Positions 1 to 6,647 of a stretch of 13,448 bases of DNA are shown piece after piece. The notes under the pieces are model-generated. The model worked only from the letters and a program-made list of their open reading frames with translations, was not told where the DNA came from and did not search any database. The translations under genes were made by a program, and so were the position numbers. Positions within the stretch are counted from its first letter, which is position 1. Every line of letters begins with the position of its first letter. The DNA is from Candidatus Borrarchaeota archaeon (GTDB lineage: Archaea > Asgardarchaeota > Sifarchaeia > Borrarchaeales > Borrarchaeaceae): positions 1 to 13,448 of the forward strand of contig JAEORY010000056.1 of the NCBI GenBank assembly GCA_016840645.1, read 5' to 3'.

Positions 1-788
1 TCGGCGCCGCTTGGCTGGCAGAGCAGGTCAGAAAACTGAACATACCGATAAAGCACGGACCAATTGATATTGGGGTACGTGTCGAAGTGCCTGCAATTGT
101 AATGGATCCTGTGATTGAAGTAAACTATGATCCAAAGTTTCATATTTATTCAAAAACGTATGATGATTTCGTAAGGACGTTTTGTACAAATGCTAGAGGA
201 TTTGTCGTTCAGGAAGTTTATGATTCCACAATAGGTGTCAATGGGCATGCAATGCTTTCTAAGAAAAGTGAAAATACAAACTTTGCGTTTTTGGTTCGAG
301 TTAATTTAACTGAACCTATAGAAGATACCACCGCATACGGACAGAGTCTTGCGGCAATTACAACAACATTAGGAGGAGGAAAGCCGCTTTTACAAAGGCT
401 AGGAGATTTAAAACAATGGCGAAGAAGCACCTGGGGAAGGATAAGACGAAGTAATGTAAAACCAACTTTATTGCATGTAACACCAGGAGATATCGCGATG
501 GCTTTTCCTCATCGAATAGTAACCGATATTCTAGAAGGCCTAGACAAACTAGATAATGTTGTACCGGGGGTTGCTAGCAGTTCTACCCTTCTTTATGCAC
601 CTGAAATAAAATTTTTTGCAAACTTGATTCAAGTGGATCAAAAACTTGAAACACCAGTGTCAAATCTTTTTGTAGCAGGTGATGGTGCTGGATTATCTGG
701 AGGTATTGTCACTGCTGCTGCTACAGGTATAATTGCAGCTCGTGGAATACTAAATAAGGAAGGAATAGAGGCAAAAATATCTTCTTAA
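1..788 (+). CDS. FAD-dependent dehydrogenase, C-terminal half (5' end outside window)
   Basis: The reading frame is open from the first complete codon at position 3, so this is a 5'-truncated gene with 261 codons visible; the ATG at 87 is internal. The visible start reads GAAWLAEQVRKLNIPI followed by a DIGVRVE segment, the pattern I associate with the FAD-dependent dehydrogenase family COG2509. Near the C-terminus a VSNLFVAGDGAGLSGGI segment (nt 658-708) is the GD motif that contacts the FAD ribityl/phosphate, followed by an alanine-rich helix. Family members are usually around 450-480 residues, so roughly half is missing. The substrate is unknown; a soluble cytoplasmic flavoenzyme is expected. 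The stop is followed after only 7 nt by an IS605-like hairpin that may also serve as its 3' end. Family confidence is good, function is not known. Confidence 0.8.
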   Translation, partial: GAAWLAEQVRKLNIPIKHGPIDIGVRVEVPAIVMDPVIEVNYDPKFHIYSKTYDDFVRTFCTNARGFVVQEVYDSTIGVNGHAMLSKKSENTNFAFLVRVNLTEPIEDTTAYGQSLAAITTTLGGGKPLLQRLGDLKQWRRSTWGRIRRSNVKPTLLHVTPGDIAMAFPHRIVTDILEGLDKLDNVVPGVASSSTLLYAPEIKFFANLIQVDQKLETPVSNLFVAGDGAGLSGGIVTAAATGIIAARGILNKEGIEAKISS

Positions 789-795
789 GTTAGGA

Positions 796-836
796 GGTGG
801 GAAGTCCCTTTCCGACAGGGTGGGGAAGTTCACGTC
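796..836 (+). mobile_element. Solo IS200/IS605-type right end (omegaRNA 3' hairpin-like), relic
   Basis: Between the FAD-dehydrogenase stop and the end of nadM lies a GC-rich patch with GGAAGTCCC, then CCGACAGGG, then GGGGAAGTTCACG. The arrangement GGAAG-pyrimidine stem-loop-purine stem-AGTTCAC matches, from my memory of the family, the right ends that follow tnpB genes of IS200/IS605 elements, which form the 3' end of the omegaRNA. Seen here: a CCCT/AGGG pairing around a short loop inside outer AAGTCCC/GGGGAAGTT flanks. No transposase or tnpB is next to it; the sequence immediately upstream is host coding sequence. It may be a relic of an excised or decayed insertion, or may simply be the terminator hairpin of the upstream gene. 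Confidence 0.45.
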
Positions 837-862
837 AAATCTTTGATAGATGTTTTCTACAA

Positions 863-1408
863 TTAATAGAAAAGATCTCCTTCACTGGCGTCTACATCAC
901 GGATACGTTTTATTCCATTAATTTCGCGTATAATTTTTGTGACTGCTTGTGGAACCAATTCTTCCCAGTTTTCGCCTTCAAGGATTCTTCTGCGTACTTC
1001 GGTTGCCGTATATGAATTCCGATTAAAAAAAGGGATCGTTGCCAATCTAGTAGATCCTCCATATTCCTTTGTAAGTCGAGCTACTAGAGGATTATTAGAA
1101 TAAACAACCTCAAAAGGTGGACATAATGTTCGTACATGTGATAGCCATACGGCATTTCGATCTATATCTGGTATCGATATAATGTAAAATCTATTATGAG
1201 GTATTCCTGCTTCAAGTAAAGCGCTTTGTATCATATAATGACGTTCTCCTGCTGTAAAAGGATTCTTAATCTCGTGACTGTCTTGAATTGATCCTATTGC
1301 GATGATAAGCTCTTCTACATTTTCTAAGACATATTTTATGGCTTGAAGGTGTCCGTTATGAAAAGGTTGAAATCTTCCAATATACAAACCTCGTAGAATG
1401 TTCTCCAT
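863..1408 (-). CDS. nadM: Nicotinamide-nucleotide adenylyltransferase, archaeal type (EC 2.7.7.1)
   Basis: Transfers AMP from ATP to nicotinamide mononucleotide, making NAD+; a cytoplasmic nucleotidyltransferase with a Rossmann-like fold. The N-terminus carries GRFQPFHNGH (residues 11-20), which includes the HxGH-type nucleotidyltransferase signature (H17-N-G-H20). The middle has NPFTAGER and VVYSNNPLV (101-109), both characteristic of archaeal NadM, and TATEVRR (134-140) stands where the second ATP-binding motif (usually SGTxIR) is expected. Length is 181 residues, slightly above the usual ~170, with an acidic C-terminal tail. An ATG seven codons upstream (1429) is in frame, but GAGG sits 7 nt before the ATG at 1408 and the family begins there, so 1408 is chosen. 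It is transcribed convergently with the FAD dehydrogenase. A TATA-like ATTTATAA at 1496-1503 (read on the minus strand) could be its promoter. Confidence 0.93.
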   Translation of the reverse strand: MENILRGLYIGRFQPFHNGHLQAIKYVLENVEELIIAIGSIQDSHEIKNPFTAGERHYMIQSALLEAGIPHNRFYIISIPDIDRNAVWLSHVRTLCPPFEVVYSNNPLVARLTKEYGGSTRLATIPFFNRNSYTATEVRRRILEGENWEELVPQAVTKIIREINGIKRIRDVDASEGDLFY

Positions 1409-1803
1409 GATCCAACCTCTGTTCTGCAAATGGTTATCTTATCCATGATGCTTTTCTTTGTTAACTAATGTCTAACATTCTTTTTCATTTTTAAAATTTA
1501 TAATTCTATGAATCGTCGCCTATTTAGATCTTGTAGGTTTAAAAGCATATGTCTTGCATCTTTGGATTTTCAAGAACCTTTTATCTATTGTAATAAAAGC
1601 CAATTTTTACCTTATACATACATTGTTTTTAGTTGAGCATACAAGTAATAATTTGTTTTAAATTTTATAATTTCACTTTCAAATAATCCAAAAAAACAAA
1701 GAATCGTCTATTTATTTTTTGCTTAGATTCAGTAATTTTTGTTGATTTAAGCTAAAAATCGTGGAGGTTTTATTGAGATTCATTAGAAAGATATTGGTTT
1801 AAA
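1409..1803. other. AT-rich divergent intergenic region with candidate promoters
   Basis: This stretch separates nadM (-) from the VirB4/HerA-like gene (+). I see no coding sequence longer than a few codons except the nine-codon leader ORF listed separately. Candidate TATA boxes are ATTTATAA at 1496-1503 for nadM and TTTTATAA at 1663-1670 or the TATTTATT starting at 1709 for the plus-strand gene. The sequence GAATCGTC followed by TATTTA occurs twice (1510-1526, with a 3-nt insert, and 1701-1714), a weak direct repeat of unknown meaning. Confidence 0.4.
1763..1802 (+). promoter_or_regulatory. Strong Shine-Dalgarno with nine-codon leader ORF before the ATPase gene
   Basis: GGAGGT at 1763-1768 is one of the strongest SD sequences in the window but lies 35 nt before the ATPase ATG, too far to serve it directly. 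Four nucleotides after it, a TTG at 1773 opens a frame encoding MRFIRKILV and a TAA at 1800-1802, one base before the ATG at 1804. This would allow translational coupling from a leader peptide into the ATPase gene, whose own ATG has only weak SD complementarity. An alternative is a frameshift or base error that hides a longer N-terminus. Confidence 0.35.
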
Positions 1804-4800
1804 ATGAGTCAGTATAATATTGAGCAATTGCTTTGGTCTATTTTCATCCGCTTTTCATATATACTATTTATAATCCTTCTCTGTTTCGGTATCTCCATTT
1901 ATTATGTGCTAAAGCATTCAAGGTTTTCAGAGGGCTCTTACAAGGAGAAGTTTGAGGCCATCGTCATATGTACATTAATTTTTACTATTTGTTCAAGTTT
2001 TATACTTTATTTCATAAAATACAACTTACTCCAAAGTGTATTGTTAACATCAATTTCTATACCATTTAATACTAGCAACAGTTTAATAAGCAACACATTT
2101 CTTTTTGTTTTCACCAGTCTGATTCTTTCGAGCAGCTTTGTCACATATATCTTTTCAGAATTTGAATTTCATTCCATCGGTGCAGACTATATTGTTTTTC
2201 GTCGTAGAGTTCCTTTGCCTGATTTTTTACATAAAGTTGAACATTTTTTCAGTTTTGTATCATTCTTTCTTTTTGGGGATAGATATCTTGTAATAAAAGC
2301 ATTAGAAATCACCCATATTCCAAGAGAAATCATTCGTCGTGAGCAACGCCCTATAATTTTACAGGAAAATTTTCAAAGCACTGGAATACGGAAATATGAA
2401 TACGAAGATATTGCAGCGTATTTAAGGAAATGCCACCAAGGCACACAAGAAATTTTTATAGATGAAAATGGCACTGTAAAAGTGCGACGTTATGTCTTTG
2501 GTACACATCGAAGACTAAACAAAGCGATTGAGGATGCTCAAACTGCTCTTTTTCGTATGAAAGGAGGACTCGAATCTCTTTCTTTTGAAATTGATGATGA
2601 TACAATTTCTGAGGAAGACTTGAGAAAAATAACATTACTTCCAGAAATTGAAGGATACGGAAGTGAAAAGTCATTATTGAAAGTTAAACGAAATTTTTTG
2701 GAGGGTTTTTCCTATAATCAAAGATATGCTTCAATTATTCATATTGAAGGTCTTCCTGAGCATAAAGCCTATGGAGAATTGACACAACATGATCGATTTA
2801 TCCGGCACTGCCTTAGCCTTCAAATCGAGGTCACTTTTGTGATGAATTTCAAGGATACAAAAATTAGAAAAGGAAAATTAGAAGAAATTGCAAAAGAAGA
2901 TGAGAATGGAGCTCTTAGTAATAATATTGTTAGACATGTTCTCCTGGATGATCAAAAAAGACAGGAAGCATCGGATTATGCCGCAGGATTAAGATCTGGT
3001 TTAACAAAGGTGTGTGCATATGTTTTGATCACAACTCCAGATGAGGAGTTATGTAAACGAGCAGTTCTGGACATAGAGAATTCTCTTAATACAATATATT
3101 CGGGAACTCACTATTGTGTTACAACATCTACACTAAAAGGGCGAAAACTTAAAAGAGCGTATAAAAAAGTTGGACTACGGATTTCTATTGGAAAAGAAAC
3201 AGAGATGAGTGTATTTCGCCTTTCACCCTTTACACATCTTCCTGAAAAGCCTATCTTAGGGATCGAAAGTGAGTATACTCCAGAATTCGAGATTCCTCTT
3301 GAAACAATCAATGTAAAGGAAGGAATTGAAATCGGAAGAGTTGTTCGTGGAGAAAAATTATTGCAGCCTCTTATACTTAAAACTGAGGATTTAAGACGGA
3401 GTATGACAGTTCTTGGTTTAATAGGAAGTGGTAAAACCTGCCTTACAAAGAATTTGGTATTGGAACTCTCACAAAAAGCGCCAAATGTTAATTGGATTGT
3501 GTTTGATTACAAGTCAGAATATAGGCAATTGCTTTCTAAACTAGAAACTAATTTACATAGTGAAATGTTAGTTTTTGCACCTGGTTCTGAGTTTGCACCA
3601 TTGAAAATCAATCTCTTTGATCCATGTGGTTTTCCACCGGAAGAACATGCTGATAGAGTTTTCTCACTTATACGAGAGGTGTATTCAACCATGTTCCAAC
3701 AAGATATTGATCTTTCAGTACAGATGGAGCGTGTACTCAAAGATGTTCTTGATGAATATATTACAGATCCAACGGCACGAGCGAAAGGATTCAAAGGCTT
3801 TTTCAAAGCCCTTGAAAACTATGGTATAACGCAGAAAGACAAATTTTCATTCCTAGATAAGACCATTACTGCCTTATACAATAGACTGGAGAAATTCATT
3901 CGAGGGGCTTTAAAAGAAATTTTTGATGTGGATCGGTCAAACATCGTTTTTGATGATCTTCTTCGAAAGAATGTGATCGTAGATCTGGGATATATGCAGT
4001 TTCGGCGAGTACCAAAAGATGATATCCGATTTCTGATGAACTTTTTGGTTAGATTATACGGAGATTATGCCATCAAACGAGGGCTTCAACAAACTCTACG
4101 AAATCTGATTATTGTAGAAGAATGCCAGTTTCTTGTTCCCGAATTGTACAGAAAACAGACAAGCATTGATGCAACACCGACCGAAGACTTGAGTATACTT
4201 TTGCGTGCGTATGGAATAGGATTTGTCTTCGTAGGGACACGACCTCTTTTTGCGGAAAACAGTCTTGCTAATAGTTATACCATAGTTGCATTTCAATTAA
4301 CAAAAGATGCTGAAATTCTTCAAAAGTATATGAATTTAGACGAGATGCAGGTAAACTATATGAAGAGGATGCGGCAGCAGGAATGTTTAGTCTTTTCACC
4401 GACGTTAAAATATCCTACACGTGTACGTGCAAACAATTTCGAGGAGAACGACGTTATTGAGGACAATAATCGGACACCTATCACTTTGAAGTATTCGAAT
4501 TCATCTGAAATAGCAACCTCAGATACAATTGAATATATTAATGATCTTGCAAAAACGGTAAAACTAATTTTCTGCGAAAAATGCCCTTTGGAAGGAGCAG
4601 TTGAGTATTGCAAAAATTTTAGAAACAGTGCATGGGAGATTAAGACAAAAACAGATGTAGATCAGTTTCTCTCTAGATATTATGAAAATGAATCTAACCC
4701 CGAACGTCTTCTAGATGATTTCAAAGAATTTGATGTTCATTCTCGAATCAAATATTGTCTTTTACGATATTATTTCAGTGATTATAAAGTACTATCAGAA

Positions 4801-4932
4801 CTTAACCAGAGTGAGGACTTTTATCAAAGGATAGCAAGGACACTTAAAAAAGAAATTTTAAAGAAGGATACATCATTCGTCAACTCTCAATCAGAAGAAC
4901 AAACAATTCCCTCTTTTTTTAAACGAAATTAA
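1804..4932 (+). CDS. Membrane-anchored VirB4/HerA-like ATPase (FtsK-HerA superfamily)
   Basis: The 1042-residue protein starts with about four hydrophobic segments (roughly residues 15-37, 48-70, 72-90 and 95-118). A region of about 160-480 resembles the N-terminal part of VirB4/TrbE-type ATPases, including PREIIRREQRP near 173-183. The P-loop ATPase domain follows (about 510-870): GIEIGRVVRG leads into the Walker A GLIGSGKT (538-545), and the Walker B strand is NLIIVEEC (767-774), with E772-E773 in place of the more usual D-E. After it comes a GTRPLFAENSLANSY segment in the position of the HerA/VirB4 sensor region. The tail (about 880-1042) is helical and carries C924-x2-C927-x8-C936. Such proteins are hexameric motors that pump DNA or protein at membranes. 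No conjugation, pilus or NurA genes are adjacent, so the substrate is unknown. The start is the first in-frame ATG after an upstream stop at 1774. A cysteine-rich gene follows 16 nt downstream, probably cotranscribed. Confidence 0.82.
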   Translation: MSQYNIEQLLWSIFIRFSYILFIILLCFGISIYYVLKHSRFSEGSYKEKFEAIVICTLIFTICSSFILYFIKYNLLQSVLLTSISIPFNTSNSLISNTFLFVFTSLILSSSFVTYIFSEFEFHSIGADYIVFRRRVPLPDFLHKVEHFFSFVSFFLFGDRYLVIKALEITHIPREIIRREQRPIILQENFQSTGIRKYEYEDIAAYLRKCHQGTQEIFIDENGTVKVRRYVFGTHRRLNKAIEDAQTALFRMKGGLESLSFEIDDDTISEEDLRKITLLPEIEGYGSEKSLLKVKRNFLEGFSYNQRYASIIHIEGLPEHKAYGELTQHDRFIRHCLSLQIEVTFVMNFKDTKIRKGKLEEIAKEDENGALSNNIVRHVLLDDQKRQEASDYAAGLRSGLTKVCAYVLITTPDEELCKRAVLDIENSLNTIYSGTHYCVTTSTLKGRKLKRAYKKVGLRISIGKETEMSVFRLSPFTHLPEKPILGIESEYTPEFEIPLETINVKEGIEIGRVVRGEKLLQPLILKTEDLRRSMTVLGLIGSGKTCLTKNLVLELSQKAPNVNWIVFDYKSEYRQLLSKLETNLHSEMLVFAPGSEFAPLKINLFDPCGFPPEEHADRVFSLIREVYSTMFQQDIDLSVQMERVLKDVLDEYITDPTARAKGFKGFFKALENYGITQKDKFSFLDKTITALYNRLEKFIRGALKEIFDVDRSNIVFDDLLRKNVIVDLGYMQFRRVPKDDIRFLMNFLVRLYGDYAIKRGLQQTLRNLIIVEECQFLVPELYRKQTSIDATPTEDLSILLRAYGIGFVFVGTRPLFAENSLANSYTIVAFQLTKDAEILQKYMNLDEMQVNYMKRMRQQECLVFSPTLKYPTRVRANNFEENDVIEDNNRTPITLKYSNSSEIATSDTIEYINDLAKTVKLIFCEKCPLEGAVEYCKNFRNSAWEIKTKTDVDQFLSRYYENESNPERLLDDFKEFDVHSRIKYCLLRYYFSDYKVLSELNQSEDFYQRIARTLKKEILKKDTSFVNSQSEEQTIPSFFKRN

Positions 4933-4948
4933 TATCCCCCAGAGAACA

Positions 4949-5407
4949 ATGTCTAATGTTATTCAAAAAATACAAAGATCAGATTCATTAACTATTCCTG
5001 CCACATCCCCTAACCTATATGAGATACTTCAGACAGATTGCTTAAGTGATAAACTACCTTTTGAGCACTGTGAACTTTGCTCTTCTCAATGTATTTACAG
5101 AGGATATCTTGGACGCGTTATCCTGAGCAATTTTTTCAATTTTGATGCGTTTATAGATTTTGCTGAGAATAGTATACAAGAGGCTCTTGAATATTGTATT
5201 CAGACGGCTGAAAACTATTTTCAAAGAAACAAGACTGTTGAAGGAACTAACAAACAACAGTCTTACGATTTTGGTTTTTGTCTCTTTTGTGCTGGGATGT
5301 ATGGCTATGCAAAAAGAAAAGATATGGATAAAAGAACTTTACAAGAATTCGTGTTAAACTGTGCTCAAGAATCTTTAGTGAGATTGTGTGATGCACCTAT
5401 ACTTTAA
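4949..5407 (+). CDS. Small cysteine-rich protein, partner of the VirB4/HerA-like ATPase
   Basis: I do not recognise this 152-residue protein. It has nine cysteines, including two CxxC pairs (C41/C44 with C48 nearby, and C111/C114), which would suit a zinc-binding or iron-sulfur fold. The rest looks helical, with no signal peptide or membrane segment. It lies 16 nt after the ATPase stop on the same strand with a weak AGAG upstream, so it is probably translated from the same transcript. The C-terminal tail of the ATPase also carries a CxxC followed by a helical region containing YC, so the two may share a domain type. A role as an accessory or regulatory subunit of the membrane ATPase is inferred from position only. 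Confidence 0.7.
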   Translation: MSNVIQKIQRSDSLTIPATSPNLYEILQTDCLSDKLPFEHCELCSSQCIYRGYLGRVILSNFFNFDAFIDFAENSIQEALEYCIQTAENYFQRNKTVEGTNKQQSYDFGFCLFCAGMYGYAKRKDMDKRTLQEFVLNCAQESLVRLCDAPIL

Positions 5408-5506
5408 CGGTATTTAATTGACAATGTTTCATGATTTTTTGAATGCTTTTGCATTAATTCTACCAAAAAGAAATAAATCAAACTTCATTAATATTTTTGG
5501 ACAGGA

Positions 5507-5515
5507 TTTTAAATA
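5507..5515 (+). promoter_or_regulatory. Box A (TATA) candidate for moaCB
   Basis: TTTTAAATA lies 35-43 nt before the upstream ATG of moaC. Transcription would start about 25 nt further on, near 5535-5540, so the ATG at 5550 would be nearly leaderless while GGAGGTGAT at 5576-5584 would lie in the transcript about 40 nt from its 5' end. Confidence 0.45.
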
Positions 5516-5549
5516 GAGTTCAATAATCTAATGTTTAGCGACAAGGATA

Positions 5550-6041
5550 ATGCCCTTTAGGTGCCAGACATCCTTGGAGGTGATTTTAATTCACAGTCAT
5601 ATGATTGATGTTGGTAGAAAATCGGAAGTTTATCGAGAGGCTTTAGCAGAGGGAGAACTTATTCTAAGTCCTGAAACGATTCAGTTGATAAAGGATGGAA
5701 AAGTGGACAAAGGAGATGTATTTAGCATTTCTGAGATTGCAGCAATAATATCTGCAAAGAAAACACCAGAGTTAATCCCATTTTGTCATCCAATCCCCAT
5801 AACAAATGTATCGGTTGAATATGAAGTAGGTGCCAACAGCATTAAAGCGAGGGGACGTGTTAAGAGTATAGGACGTACGGGAGTTGAGATGGAAGCACTT
5901 ATGGCCACAACAACAGCGTTATTGAATATTTGGGACATGGTGAAGAAATATGAAAAGGATGATGACGGGCAATATCCTGTTACACGATTGAAAGATATTC
6001 GTGTTTTAAAAAAGATAAAGAGGGAGATGGCAGTTGAATGA
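5550..6041 (+). CDS. moaC: Cyclic pyranopterin monophosphate synthase MoaC (EC 4.6.1.17)
   Basis: Converts the cyclic dihydro-GTP product of MoaA to cyclic pyranopterin monophosphate in molybdenum/tungsten cofactor synthesis. Family features numbered from the ATG at 5550: MIDVGRKSEVYREA (18-31), KKTPELIPFCHP (70-81) with the conserved histidine H80, GVEMEALM (111-118) with both active-site glutamates, and IWDMVK (127-132) with D129 and K132. Length of 163 is normal. The start is uncertain: GGAGGTGAT lies inside the frame at 5576-5584, followed by ATT at 5589 and ATG at 5601, and family homology only begins near the latter. The first eleven or so residues from 5550 have no counterpart I recognise, so the real start may be 5589 (non-ATG) or 5601. 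It overlaps moaB by 4 nt (ATGA). Confidence 0.93.
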   Translation: MPFRCQTSLEVILIHSHMIDVGRKSEVYREALAEGELILSPETIQLIKDGKVDKGDVFSISEIAAIISAKKTPELIPFCHPIPITNVSVEYEVGANSIKARGRVKSIGRTGVEMEALMATTTALLNIWDMVKKYEKDDDGQYPVTRLKDIRVLKKIKREMAVE

Positions 6042-6580
6042 CTGGACAACCACCAACGGCATCTCTCCATAAGAAAGATATGCCTATACAATTAAGAATT
6101 TGTGTAATAGTAGTAAGTGATTCAAGGTATAATCAATTTACAGCTTCAGGTGAAACTGATGATGTTTCTGGAAATCTAATAAAAATGTTAGCAGAGGAAT
6201 ATAAGCACTCTGTAGTGAAAATAGAATATGTTCCTGACGAAATTGATCATATCAAAGACATCTTAAAGCAGTATGGATATCAAGATGATGTAGATTTGCT
6301 GATTTTTACCGGCGGAACGGGTCTTACAACTCGAGATGTAACTATTGAGGCGATTTCCCCTCTCCTAAAAAAAACCCTGCCTGGTTTTGGTGAATTATTT
6401 CGAAAACTCAGTTTCGATGAGATCGGGTCTGCAGCCATATTAAGCCGAGCATTAGCTGGAGTATTTATGAATAAGGTGATTTTTTGTCTTCCTGGTTCTC
6501 CAAATGCAGTAAAAATAGCCATGCAAAGATTAATACTTCCTGAAGCAGGACATATTCTTAAACATGTACGTGATCACTAA
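6038..6580 (+). CDS. moaB: Molybdopterin adenylyltransferase family protein MoaB/Mog
   Basis: Member of the MoaB/MogA family that adenylates molybdopterin before metal insertion; in many archaea the metal is tungsten. Recognisable motifs are ICVIVVSDSR (21-30), the nucleotide-binding TGGTGLTTRD (91-100), PGFGELFR (115-122), SRALAGV (136-142) and LPGSPNAV (151-158). Length of 180 residues is typical. The start codon overlaps the moaC stop as ATGA, indicating translational coupling, with GGGAG about 11 nt upstream. An ATG at codon 15 (MPIQLRI) is closer to where homology begins, so the first 14 residues may be an unconserved extension. Only moaC and moaB are here; moaA, moaD, moaE and moeA must be elsewhere. 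Confidence 0.92.
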   Translation: MTGQPPTASLHKKDMPIQLRICVIVVSDSRYNQFTASGETDDVSGNLIKMLAEEYKHSVVKIEYVPDEIDHIKDILKQYGYQDDVDLLIFTGGTGLTTRDVTIEAISPLLKKTLPGFGELFRKLSFDEIGSAAILSRALAGVFMNKVIFCLPGSPNAVKIAMQRLILPEAGHILKHVRDH

Positions 6581-6628
6581 AACCTTTAGTTTGCACTTCT
6601 TTATAAGTTACAAATGGGTATTCTATTT

Positions 6629-6647
6629 CAGCTATTTTCATTAGCTG
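6629..6647. terminator. Hairpin between convergent moaB and the 441-residue gene
   Basis: CAGCTA at 6629-6634 and TAGCTG at 6642-6647 form a perfect 6-bp stem with a 7-nt loop. It overlaps the stop of the minus-strand gene and lies 49 nt after the moaB stop, so it could act as a two-way transcript end. T-rich tracts flank it only weakly. Confidence 0.3.

Noticed and set aside
797..1015. 72-codon plus-strand frame over the IS605-like hairpin and the 3' part of nadM
   Set aside because: It is antisense to the well-supported nadM gene and its composition follows from that; the start lies inside the hairpin.
1510..1714. Twice-occurring GAATCGTC followed by TATTTA in the nadM/ATPase intergenic region
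   Set aside because: Only two short copies with different spacing in AT-rich sequence; could be chance, so it is noted only within the intergenic entry.
5442..5455. AATGC-TTTT-GCATT hairpin after the cysteine-rich gene as a terminator
   Set aside because: A 5-bp AT-rich stem with the T run on the wrong side; too weak to call.
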